Origin: Legionella parisiensis
Lineage (GTDB): Bacteria > Pseudomonadota > Gammaproteobacteria > Legionellales > Legionellaceae
NCBI RefSeq assembly: GCF_001467945.1
Contig: NZ_LNYQ01000013.1
Coordinates: forward strand, 1,218,847-1,277,232
Direction of reading: 5' to 3'
DNA length: 58,386 bases
Below, piece by piece: positions 36,496 through 45,202 of this stretch. The position numbers and the translations under genes were made by a program. Under the pieces are notes generated by a model. That model worked only from the letters and a program-made list of their open reading frames with translations. It was not told the DNA's origin and searched no databases. Position 1 is the stretch's first letter, and each line of letters opens with the position of its first letter.

Positions 36496-37356
36496 ATGAA
36501 TTCTTATTTATTTACACAAAACATAGAGCAAATCGATCATCAACAGAGTGTCAATCTATTAGAGACGGGCAAGGTCCTTTTTTTTCCCGAATATTTTTTC
36601 GCTGATGTAGACCCAATTTTGTTGTCTGAAAACGTGCTGGATGGCAGCCGTAAAAATATAAGTTATGATATTCGCAATAAAAAGTTGAGTGCCTTTAAAA
36701 AGGATATTAGCAGTTTGGATTCTAGGCTTAGGCAGATGATGCATGGTTATGCAGAATTTGCACATCAGTTAATTCAAACTGCTCTACCTTCCTATGTACC
36801 CCATTTACAATGGGGAAGAACGAGTTTCAGACCTGCGCAAATTAATGGCAGGGTTTCTTCAAAACGTAAAGATGATACTCGATTGCATGTCGATTCATTT
36901 TCGGCAAGTCCCGTCCATGGCTTAAGAATTTTACGTGTTTTTTGTAATATTAATCCACATAATGAACCGCGAGTTTGGAATCTTGGCGAACCATTTACGG
37001 ATGTTCTTAATCGCTTTGCACCTCAAATTGCCCCATACAGTAAAATGAAAGCAAAAATGTTGAAACTTGTTAAAGCAACAAAAACCTTGCGTTCTCCTTA
37101 TGATCATTACATGTTGCATTTACATGACACGATGAAGTTGGATGATACGTATCAGACAAGTGTTGAAAAAGTACAAATTGATTTTCCTGCTAAGAGCACT
37201 TGGATTGTTTTTACCGACCATGTGTCGCATGCAGCGTTGAGCGGCCAGCATTTGTTAGAACAAACTTTCTATTTACCGGTCAATAAAATGACAACTCCAG
37301 AGTATTCACCATTAAATCAATGGAAGAAAATTAGACCTGAGTTAAATGTGTGGTAG
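36496..37356 (+). CDS. kdoO: Kdo hydroxylase-like Fe(II)/2-oxoglutarate oxygenase
   Basis: The 286-aa product has the KdoO pattern. RLHVDSFSASPVHG carries the Fe ligands His131 and Asp133, and the distal His is in VFTDHVSHAAL (about residues 238-248). RILRVFCNINPHNEPRVWNLGEPF is a family stretch. KdoO converts lipid A-linked Kdo to Ko (3-hydroxy) in the inner core of LPS. No membrane helix is obvious, so it may be peripheral. It is divergent from ychJ across 95 bp. Confidence 0.85.
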   Translation: MNSYLFTQNIEQIDHQQSVNLLETGKVLFFPEYFFADVDPILLSENVLDGSRKNISYDIRNKKLSAFKKDISSLDSRLRQMMHGYAEFAHQLIQTALPSYVPHLQWGRTSFRPAQINGRVSSKRKDDTRLHVDSFSASPVHGLRILRVFCNINPHNEPRVWNLGEPFTDVLNRFAPQIAPYSKMKAKMLKLVKATKTLRSPYDHYMLHLHDTMKLDDTYQTSVEKVQIDFPAKSTWIVFTDHVSHAALSGQHLLEQTFYLPVNKMTTPEYSPLNQWKKIRPELNVW

Positions 37357-37638
37357 TATATATGCTGTAATGCACTTTATTTAATTCTCCATTTGTCTCT
37401 TGAATCTTTAAAGTAAAAACCATAGGGCTCAATGAAGCGAGTATCAAGCCGGTTTTGACAATAGTTTTTTAGTTATGTAATTATATCAAATGCTATGGGT
37501 TATGGCCCTGTGGGAGCTGTTGGTTGAAAATCATTAACAGTATATAAAAATGTTAATGAAATAGTCATATTTAAATAGAATCAAGATTTTTATTAGCTAA
37601 TGATTCTTTACCTGGATAACAAAAAAGGAGTTTGTTAC
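37357..37638. other. Intergenic region
   Basis: No gene seen. It contains two loosely similar patches (ACCATAGGGCTC and CTATGGGTTATGGCCCTGTGGG) that could pair, and it ends in the AAAGGAG ribosome binding site of the next gene. Confidence 0.4.
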
Positions 37639-38277
37639 ATGAAATATACATTTCTATCTATATGTTTGATTGCTGCAGGTCTCAATTCTGTTTTTGCAAG
37701 CGTCCTTCCTAGCGCCAAAGATGCTCAACTTTGTACGAATGCTTATAATAAACTTTGGCATACTTTTGATAGTGTAAAAGCTGATCATCGTGGCGACCCA
37801 GTAGCTCAAGCTGCCATATTTAATGTAGAGTTCCCCAAAGTGCTCGCTCAAGACTTCTCCTTGACCATTAATAACTTACCTATTGAGCCCAACAGTACGG
37901 AAACAATAACAGTGAGTGCGCAAGGACTGCCTCAAGTAGTTGTGGCGGCTTCAGAGCAAATTACCTCATGGGGGCAGCATCACATTGCAGGTCCCTTTAG
38001 CTTTAAACTCATTTCTGAATCATTACCCTATAAAACACGAGTATATCTCATGACCACAAGAGATATCGATTACACTAATTCTCCAGAAAATAGTGGTTGT
38101 GCTGCTTATTTAGCACAAAAAAATATGGTTTGTACGGTTAAAAATACCGGGCTCACAACCAGAAAGGCCATACTTAATAGCATGAACTCTCATGTTGTCA
38201 CAACTTATGTCATGCCTCCTCCAAATTGCAGTCTATGGATCGCACCTCCTGTTGAAGACTTTCCTACAGAAGCCTAA
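37639..38277 (+). CDS. Secreted hypothetical protein
   Basis: The 212-aa product has a clear signal peptide (MKYTFLSICLIAAGLNSVFA). The mature domain is mainly beta and contains four cysteines (QLCTNAY, SGCAAY, MVCTVK and PNCSLW), fit for periplasmic or extracellular disulfides. I use the ATG at 37639, which has AAAGGAG eight bases upstream, instead of the longer frame from 37600, which puts 13 polar residues before the signal peptide. The family is not recognised. Confidence 0.72.
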   Translation: MKYTFLSICLIAAGLNSVFASVLPSAKDAQLCTNAYNKLWHTFDSVKADHRGDPVAQAAIFNVEFPKVLAQDFSLTINNLPIEPNSTETITVSAQGLPQVVVAASEQITSWGQHHIAGPFSFKLISESLPYKTRVYLMTTRDIDYTNSPENSGCAAYLAQKNMVCTVKNTGLTTRKAILNSMNSHVVTTYVMPPPNCSLWIAPPVEDFPTEA

Positions 38278-38334
38278 CTTATTACAGTCAAAATTAATTT
38301 TTGTATCCGTTAAGTTGGTCATTTATTGAATTCT

Positions 38335-38361
38335 CAAAGCCCTAATGAGTTTAGGGCTTTG
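38335..38361. terminator. Bidirectional terminator-like hairpin
   Basis: CAAAGCCCTAA (38335-38345) and TTAGGGCTTTG (38351-38361) form an 11-bp stem with a 5-nt loop between two convergent genes. U-tracts are short on both sides, so this is a probable but not classical terminator. Confidence 0.6.
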
Positions 38362-38398
38362 AGGTCTTAACAGACTTCATAGCGATGAGTTTCTTAAA

Positions 38399-40639
38399 TT
38401 ACTTGCGGTGCTTTAAAAACTTTTCAAGTCCTTTAGATGTTAAAGGTTTACTGAAAAAAAACCCTTGAACTTCGTCACAGTTCTGTTGTTTTAAAAAATC
38501 CAATTGTTTTTGACTTTCTACACCTTCAGCAAGAACCTTAAAATTAAAACTACGAGCCATAGAAATAATTGCTTCTATAATTACTTCATCACTACGTGAA
38601 TTAGCAATATTTTGTATAAAAGACTGATCTATTTTTAAGCAATCAATGTGCAATTGTTTCAGATAATTGATACTGGAGTTTCCTGTTCCAAAATCATCCA
38701 AAGCGATTTGGATGCCTAGTTGTTTGAGTTGATTTAGGGCATGCACAATATCTCTATGCGTAATGACCACATTTTCAGAAATTTCAAACTCTATATATTG
38801 GGGATCAAGTAAATGCTCTTTTAAAATCTTTTCCACAATATTAATAAAATTGGGTTGTTGTAATTGGCGGCTGGTAATATTAATAGCAACTCGAATGTAT
38901 GGCAGTCCTTTTTTGTGCCATGATTTTATTTGTCGGCATACTTCATCGATAATCCATTCTCCTATAGGTATAATTAATCCACTTTCTTCTGCTATAGGAA
39001 TAAAATCCATAGGGAGTAATAATCCTCTTTCTGGATGATTCCAACGAATTAAGGCCTCTACAGATGGTAATTTGGTTTCCTTGTTAAGATTAAATTGCGG
39101 CTGATACAGTAAATAAAACTCTTTATTTTTAATGGCATTGTGTAATTCGGATTGAAGTTTAAAACATTCATTAGTATATTCATGCAATTGAGAGGCATAA
39201 AATGAATACTGATTTCCTCCGCGCTGTTTGGCTTGATACATCGCTAAATCAGCATTTTTTAATAAATCTCCGGCCGTATCTCCATCTTTAGGATAAATAC
39301 AGATTCCTACAGCGGTACTAATTATTATATCACGATCTGCTATTTTGAATGATTCCTTCATTGAGTCTAAAATTTTAGTAGCAATATTCCCAATACTTTC
39401 ATTTTTTGATATATGACAAACCATGACAAATTCATCACCACCAATCCTGGCCAAGGTATCTTCTTTACGAATTAAAGTGGACCATCGCTGTCCAACTAAA
39501 CCCAATAACTGATCCCCAACTTGATGAGACAAACTGTCATTGACTAATTTAAATCGATCCAAATCGAAATACAGAAGTGCAAATTGCTGTTCATGCTTTT
39601 TCGCATACTCAATACTGGCCTGTATTTTATCGATTAACAATGCTCGATTAGGTAATTGGGTCAATGGATCATGTAGTGCCTGATATTTAAGTTGTTTCTC
39701 AAGATTTGCTTGTTCTGTAATATCACGAAAACTCCATACGCGGCCAATAGTTTCCTCATTCAGACGGTGCGGAAGAGTATAGCATTCCAGTATTTTACCG
39801 TTCTTAAACGTAATAATTTCTCTGCTGATCTCATCAATATTTTTTCTAAGACGCTTAACATCAGCTAAATACTCTTTGGGTTGAATAATTTGGTTAAGCA
39901 TATAGTATAAAAGGATGCTTCCATCATTAGTCACTAACATGGATTCCGGGATATTCCACATGGATATAAACTTCGAATTACAATCAATCAGCTTGTTATT
40001 CAAATCAATTACTAAAATTCCATCCGCAGATGATTCAAATGTAGATCTTAAAAGAGATAACGATTGTTGTAAGGACTCTGTACGTTCCTCGACAGTTTTC
40101 TGTAGTATTTTCTGGTGATGCTTGGAGTCATTAGCTAAAATCCATTTTCTTGTTAACGCACAGGCCAGTTGCCTTACTGCAACGACATCAAAAGGTTTTT
40201 TCAAAATAAGATAATTATCTCCCATTCCTAGTGTTTTTACTGTTTCCTCCCAACTGTAATCAGAATAAGCAGTACAAATCACTACTTGAATATCAGGATC
40301 AATCTTCCACATGTGTTTGATTGTTTCAATACCATCCCAACCGGGAGGCATTCTAATATCGACAAATGCCAATGCATAATGTATCTCTTTTGTCAGGTCT
40401 TCTTTAATTTTTTGAAGTGCTTCTTGACCTTGATATGCAGTATTGAAAATAAATTTAGGTAGAAAACACTCAATCTCAGGATTGCAGGACTCCATAAGAG
40501 AGGCTTCATCATCAAATAATTGTTTATCTAAATAATTCAATTCTGACCTGGTATTTGAAGAGGTCAAAACTTTAATAAAATCCTGATGTATCGAAGGATT
40601 ATCATCAATAATCATAATGTGTAGTGGTATATCACTCAT
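38399..40639 (-). CDS. Response regulator with REC-PAS-GGDEF-EAL domains
   Basis: The 746-aa product has a receiver domain with acidic IIDDNPS and the FVDIRMP phosphorylation loop, then a PAS domain (about 200-320). The GGDEF domain has an intact GGDEF (400-404) and an RxxD inhibitory site (RKED) five residues upstream. The EAL domain starts at Glu528 and has an intact EAL, DDFGTGNS, KIDQSF and EGVES. Both c-di-GMP synthesis and degradation are therefore possible. I use the ATG at 40639, with GGAG seven bases upstream, over 40651. It is the last gene of a three-gene operon with the kinase and the FIST protein, like lpg0277 of L. pneumophila. Confidence 0.93.
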   Translation of the reverse strand: MSDIPLHIMIIDDNPSIHQDFIKVLTSSNTRSELNYLDKQLFDDEASLMESCNPEIECFLPKFIFNTAYQGQEALQKIKEDLTKEIHYALAFVDIRMPPGWDGIETIKHMWKIDPDIQVVICTAYSDYSWEETVKTLGMGDNYLILKKPFDVVAVRQLACALTRKWILANDSKHHQKILQKTVEERTESLQQSLSLLRSTFESSADGILVIDLNNKLIDCNSKFISMWNIPESMLVTNDGSILLYYMLNQIIQPKEYLADVKRLRKNIDEISREIITFKNGKILECYTLPHRLNEETIGRVWSFRDITEQANLEKQLKYQALHDPLTQLPNRALLIDKIQASIEYAKKHEQQFALLYFDLDRFKLVNDSLSHQVGDQLLGLVGQRWSTLIRKEDTLARIGGDEFVMVCHISKNESIGNIATKILDSMKESFKIADRDIIISTAVGICIYPKDGDTAGDLLKNADLAMYQAKQRGGNQYSFYASQLHEYTNECFKLQSELHNAIKNKEFYLLYQPQFNLNKETKLPSVEALIRWNHPERGLLLPMDFIPIAEESGLIIPIGEWIIDEVCRQIKSWHKKGLPYIRVAINITSRQLQQPNFINIVEKILKEHLLDPQYIEFEISENVVITHRDIVHALNQLKQLGIQIALDDFGTGNSSINYLKQLHIDCLKIDQSFIQNIANSRSDEVIIEAIISMARSFNFKVLAEGVESQKQLDFLKQQNCDEVQGFFFSKPLTSKGLEKFLKHRK

Positions 40640-40653
40640 CAGGATCTCCATGT

Positions 40654-42060
40654 TTATCTAAAACTATCGGTAATCGGCAAGGTTAAGGTAAATTCTGCAC
40701 CGTGACCAATACCCTCGCTTTTAGCTAAAAGGGAACCACCCATTTCGCTAGCTGATAAAACAGAACTGTGCAGACCAAAGCCATGACCATTTTTTTTTGT
40801 AGTAAATCCAAAAGCAAAGACACGCTGCAAGTTATCCTGATTAATGCCAACACCATTGTCTTTAATAATTATTTGCACAGAGTTTTTCTTCGTTTTTTGT
40901 ACAATCAATTTGATTTCTTTAATAGAGGGAATCGTGTGCTCTAGAACAGATTCTTTAGCATTTTGAATTAGATTAATTAATATTTGCAGCAGCTTGGATT
41001 TATCGACGCTAACCAAAGGCGCAGGTTTGAACTCTTTAGTGATTTTAATACTTGCATTTTTTGAGGAGCTCAGCGAAATATTTAACGCAGTATCGAGCAA
41101 CTCTGGAAGATAGATTTTTTCATTCACGCTTGATAATCCGCTAATCGATTTTTGCGTATCTACGATTTGACTTATATGGTGCAAATCATTCTGCAGATTT
41201 TCAATTTCAATACTATTCTTTTCATTTTCTTCCAGGATAATTTTTGTCAGTGTGATTAGATATTCAGGGATAACCTTGCCTTTGGGATCATGGGTTAAAA
41301 AATAAGCTAAATCCATTTGATGTTTTTCCATCATCTCCATAATTTTCAACAGTTTTTTATGAAAATCGTGTTGGAAACTATTTTTTAATAAAGTAATTGA
41401 GACATTGGAGCTGTTTAATATATTTCCAATGTTGTGTAAAATGGCTGTTGCTACCTCGGCCATTCCGGCACGACGCGCAGTAGATGATATTTGTTGATTT
41501 AATTCTTTTATTTTTTCTTCGGCTATTTTACTTTTATGAATATCAATAACAATACCAGCAAGCTGTTTATCCCCATTTTGGCATTGAGCAACTATTCGAT
41601 ACCAGTGGTACTTCCCATTAGGATTTCTTATACGTACCTCACATTCATAATCAATATGATCGTTTAAAGCGCGATCAAGCTTCTGAGATAATTCGAACCT
41701 ATCATGTTCATGAACTAATTCCAGAAACTCTTCAAGCGAAGGTGGTTTATTCATAGCATTTAAGTGGAAAAGATTGAATAATTCATTAGACCAAATTGTA
41801 CGTCCTGTGTTGCCATCAAAAGACCAATATCCTAATCCTGCGATGTTTTGCGCAAAAGAGAGCTTCTCATTTAAATTCATCATTTCGCGAGAGGAAATTT
41901 TTATAGAGCGTTCATGTAAATAACGTTCTTGCTCCACCTCCATATATGCATTATTAACGCGCTGGATAAAGGTTTTCCATTGCTCATCGGATTCAGGCTT
42001 TTTATCTTCAGCAAGGTGAGCATGTTCAAGTTGTCGTTTTAATAATTTGTGAATTTCCAT
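40654..42060 (-). CDS. PAS-domain sensor histidine kinase (NahK-like)
   Basis: The 468-aa cytosolic kinase has no membrane helix. The N-terminal coiled part is followed by a PAS domain (about 70-180). An atypical H-box AILHNIGNILNSS has candidate phosphoacceptor His209. The HATPase domain has an N-box NLIQNAKES, a DNGVGIN and a GHGFGLHSS G-box. The HNIGN form of the H-box is typical of NosP/H-NOX-linked kinases. The gene lies between the FIST gene (gap of 16 bp) and the GGDEF-EAL response regulator, its likely phosphotransfer partner. Confidence 0.9.
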   Translation of the reverse strand: MEIHKLLKRQLEHAHLAEDKKPESDEQWKTFIQRVNNAYMEVEQERYLHERSIKISSREMMNLNEKLSFAQNIAGLGYWSFDGNTGRTIWSNELFNLFHLNAMNKPPSLEEFLELVHEHDRFELSQKLDRALNDHIDYECEVRIRNPNGKYHWYRIVAQCQNGDKQLAGIVIDIHKSKIAEEKIKELNQQISSTARRAGMAEVATAILHNIGNILNSSNVSITLLKNSFQHDFHKKLLKIMEMMEKHQMDLAYFLTHDPKGKVIPEYLITLTKIILEENEKNSIEIENLQNDLHHISQIVDTQKSISGLSSVNEKIYLPELLDTALNISLSSSKNASIKITKEFKPAPLVSVDKSKLLQILINLIQNAKESVLEHTIPSIKEIKLIVQKTKKNSVQIIIKDNGVGINQDNLQRVFAFGFTTKKNGHGFGLHSSVLSASEMGGSLLAKSEGIGHGAEFTLTLPITDSFR

Positions 42061-42076
42061 ATTAGCTTATTTTAGA

Positions 42077-43237
42077 TTATGTTTCATAAATAGTTGTAAT
42101 CGTCATTGTTTGGTTATGCAATTCGCAATTCCCTACAGAAAAAGGTGATAATTCTCCATACGAGTAAAAACCGATTTGAGTTGAACCTGCAGGCAAAGCA
42201 GACATTGTCGATTCGATTTCTTCTTCTGTTCGTTCACCCAAAAGCAGTCTTCTGCCTACACAACTGATATCAATGGCCAAAACTGGCCCTAATTTTTCTA
42301 AACTGTCGCTTAGCATCAATTTATTTGCGAGTAAACCGGCTTCATTAGCGCTATCAATTAATCGATCAAAATTTGCTCTCATTAATTGTGCATGCCATCC
42401 CATTGGAATGTCTCCTGCAAACACTAGAGATTGTTCTTTTTCATCAATGGCTAAAATAGTGCGTACCAATTGGACATTATCAGGCGACTTAGGGTTATTA
42501 ATAGCCAAGGGATAAAGCAATCCCGAGGAGGGTAACTCAGAGGCTTTTTCGCCTAAATATTCCTTATAAAGTTGTAATGCAGGTTGATAATCAAGCTCGT
42601 ATAACACATTCGATTCTGAGCGAGTAATTCGGCGTACGGGACCAAAAATATCCCATCCTCCCATAGAGGCATGGCCAACATGAATATCAGAACCGTAGAA
42701 TCCTACCGCAACAACATAATGATCAAGGATTTTATCATTTAAAATAGTCCATGTTTTTTTAAAATTACTACCATCACCAGCTAAGCCGCCAGTAATTATC
42801 AGTTGAGCAGTGTTATTGGCTGAGTTTAGACCTTGTACTAACTCAGAACCATTCACATGAAGCCCATCAGACAGAATAAAAATGCTGTGGAGATCATCTG
42901 CTTTTAACTGTTCGGAGATTAGCCTGCCAGTATTTTGAGAGTCCTTGTTGTGATTTACTTCAGCTTTTGCGATTTTTAATGAGGTTTTTGCAAATTTAAC
43001 GACTGCAACTGAAATGCTATAGTCAAAAAGATGATTATCTAAAATTTCACCAGCGGTAGAGCAACCAATGACTTTGGATTTTGAGTAGAAATTGCTTAAT
43101 TGAATTATTGGTTCTTGAAAATCCAGAAATTCTGGAGCTGCAAAAATAAGAACTAATGTATGCTCTGAATCAAGATCAGGAAACTCATTCAAGCTCCATC
43201 CTTTATTTTTAAGGAATTGAAAAGTCTTGATTTCCAT
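42077..43237 (-). CDS. nosP: FIST domain sensor protein (NosP-type)
   Basis: The 386-aa product has the FIST N-domain (STAGEILD, GGLAGDGSNFKKTW) and the FIST_C domain (YKEYLGEKASELP; EQSLVFAGDIPMGWHAQLMRAN) in order. There is no signal peptide. FIST proteins of the NosP group bind haem and sense nitric oxide. In L. pneumophila, NosP (lpg0279) inhibits its partner kinase, which acts on a GGDEF-EAL protein. The same three-gene order here supports that reading, but haem binding itself is not visible in the sequence. It is the first gene of the operon. Confidence 0.85.
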   Translation of the reverse strand: MEIKTFQFLKNKGWSLNEFPDLDSEHTLVLIFAAPEFLDFQEPIIQLSNFYSKSKVIGCSTAGEILDNHLFDYSISVAVVKFAKTSLKIAKAEVNHNKDSQNTGRLISEQLKADDLHSIFILSDGLHVNGSELVQGLNSANNTAQLIITGGLAGDGSNFKKTWTILNDKILDHYVVAVGFYGSDIHVGHASMGGWDIFGPVRRITRSESNVLYELDYQPALQLYKEYLGEKASELPSSGLLYPLAINNPKSPDNVQLVRTILAIDEKEQSLVFAGDIPMGWHAQLMRANFDRLIDSANEAGLLANKLMLSDSLEKLGPVLAIDISCVGRRLLLGERTEEEIESTMSALPAGSTQIGFYSYGELSPFSVGNCELHNQTMTITTIYET

Positions 43238-43947
43238 ATCTCTCTCCTGGAAGAAACGTATTGAAGTAGTAGAATAAAAAAACTTTTTTTATTAGTTTAG
43301 TATAGTGTGATTTTTACAGTTTATCTTGATCAGTCAATTTATTATCCCTATTTGACCAGGTAAAACTTACCTTCATACCTTCTAGATCAGAATTCTTTTT
43401 TTTTGATATCCATGGAGAGGGAATAGCATAGACACACGAATTATAATTATTAGCTCCTTTTATTTCGGGAAAAAATGGATCAAATTTCTATATTGATTTA
43501 TTGAAACAGTAGATGCCTGCATTTCAATAAGTCGTTCACTATAATGAGGCATACGTTGGTTCGTTAACGTGATGTCAGAAAAAACTTTACGTCTCAAAGT
43601 CCCAGGCAAGAATTGTTCTTGTCTTTCAGTATCCTTAACACCGAAATCATATAAAAGTGCCCCTTATAATTACACACTGCTATGAAAAATTCAGGATTTC
43701 TGCACGTAAAACAGCCTTAGCTCGTTTATCTTACGAATTAGAAGGATATAGAGTTTTACCCGTATTCAAAGAACCTTGGAGATTAGTTTTGTGATTTGTT
43801 TAAATTGATTGACATCAGTTACTCCTCTCTTTAGTATGAATAAAAATAAAGCGCATTGAAAAATATATTAACTTATGATTTGTTATCGTTCTGCAGTAAT
43901 TTTTGTTTTGGAAAGCTTTTATATGCGAAAATTGATGGAGTAGGCTT
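43238..43947. other. 710-bp gap with probable decayed coding sequence
   Basis: The gap contains the nosP promoter region near 43240-43330. From about 43480 to 43800 the plus strand shows broken protein-like reading frames, including the 51-codon fragment annotated separately. Stops interrupt each frame, and no intact gene is visible. Confidence 0.45.
43639..43794 (+). pseudogene. Remnant reading frame, possible 3' end of a decayed gene
   Basis: A frame open from 43639 to a TGA at 43792-43794 reads like real protein: VPLIITHCYEKFRISARK, then ALARLSYELEGYRVLPVFKEPW. Its residue composition is balanced, unlike random AT-rich sequence. No start codon or ribosome site is visible, and an in-frame TAA lies immediately upstream. 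It may be the last 50 residues of a gene destroyed by mutation. The family is not recognised. Confidence 0.35.
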
Positions 43948-44484
43948 ATGCTTTATTTAATTGGCGAAAAAGAAGTAAATTATATTTTTGATGGGCGAAC
44001 CTTCAAAGAAATCACCCATAGAGCAATCAAAACTTATAAAAAGCGTCCAGGTTTTTTTACTCAATATGAAAATGGCTATGAATTTGTGGGCGAGTTAATT
44101 GCCCCAGGTCTATATCCCTTAGCGGGTATTGTTACTGCCGGATTTTCTGCATTTGCTGCAATAGCTTCAGCTGTTGTTTGTATTGGGGCTCTGCTTGTTG
44201 CTGCTGGCTGTGCATTGTTTAGTACTCCCATGCTTCGAGATAATGCGCTTCAATTTGCTGGTTATGCGTTGTATTTTTCCGGCATTGCTCTTGCAACTGC
44301 CGGCATTAGCGCTTTACTGGCAATAATTAGTTTTCCTCATAGTTTGATTTCTATTGCTACTCGTTCTGTTGCTACATTAGTCGCGGGGGGGACGCCGGTT
44401 TCTGTTGATGTCGAGGCGTTACACCACGAGGCAGATGTTACCGTAGCGATCAGTGAAGATGAGTGCGTTTTCCGATGCATTTAG
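43948..44484 (+). CDS. Hypothetical membrane protein
   Basis: The 178-aa product begins with about 50 polar residues (LIGEKEVNYIFDGRTFKEITHRAIKTY), followed by three or four hydrophobic helices rich in Ala and Gly (about 50-145) and a short acidic tail ending ECVFRCI. No signal peptide precedes the helices. Effector-like membrane proteins of Legionella share this plan (soluble head, hairpin helices, short tail), but I recognise no family. GGAG lies seven bases before the ATG. Confidence 0.65.
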   Translation: MLYLIGEKEVNYIFDGRTFKEITHRAIKTYKKRPGFFTQYENGYEFVGELIAPGLYPLAGIVTAGFSAFAAIASAVVCIGALLVAAGCALFSTPMLRDNALQFAGYALYFSGIALATAGISALLAIISFPHSLISIATRSVATLVAGGTPVSVDVEALHHEADVTVAISEDECVFRCI

Positions 44485-44546
44485 TTAGAGGAATGCCCTG
44501 CTATGTGTTATCTATATTCAGCGAACATTGGCAGTATTTTCTTGAA

Positions 44547-44924
44547 TTACATTAGGGAAAAATCCAGAGATCCTTTTTTCTGAGCGGTTTGCTCTCGTTC
44601 TAAATAATGCATTAACATGTTTAATTCCATTTTTATACGTTTGATTTTTTGCTTTAGTTTATTTTCTATATCTTGGTAATTTTTAAGATCCAAAATGATT
44701 GTCTCTTTTTTTTCTTGTTGCTGTGTAATGACATTCAGTCTATTAATCTCAATTGCTGGATTGATGGTAAGGGAGCTCGAGTTGGTTTGATTGATGAGTT
44801 CCTCAATTTGATGAATTTGCTGTCCGAGTTCTTGTTTTTTATGTAGTGCTGTATCTAAATTTAAATTAAGCTCATTTAGCTGTTCGTTTAATTTAATCAT
44901 CAGAGTAGTTAGTGATTTATTCAT
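44547..44924 (-). CDS. Small coiled-coil protein
   Basis: The 125-aa product is almost entirely heptad-rich helix: LMIKLNEQLNELNLNLDTAL, KKQELGQQIHQIEELINQ, then KNYQDIENKLKQKIKRIKMEL. It is charged and soluble, with no signal peptide or cysteine. It could be a structural or scaffold protein. Family not recognised. It is convergent with the membrane protein gene and divergent from the hydrolase-like gene at 45203. Confidence 0.6.
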   Translation of the reverse strand: MNKSLTTLMIKLNEQLNELNLNLDTALHKKQELGQQIHQIEELINQTNSSSLTINPAIEINRLNVITQQQEKKETIILDLKNYQDIENKLKQKIKRIKMELNMLMHYLEREQTAQKKGSLDFSLM

Positions 44925-45202
44925 TGTAAAAAATCTTCAGTTTCCATTTAGTCTTAAAGCTTATAAATTAGGCCTGGATTAATAAATAATAGATTGCATT
45001 TTTGTCATAGTTGTCATTTAAAATGCAATTCCGATTAAAACAAACTTATAAAATGAAAACAACTAGGGAATAAAAAAATGGACTAAACAGATCTGTTTTA
45101 GTTAAAAAAAGATATTTATTTGTTTGTTAATTGCTCATTCCAAGCGATGTTGTTAGAATACCTAGCCCATGCGTCAATGCTGTTTTGTAAAAGGTTTACT
45201 CC

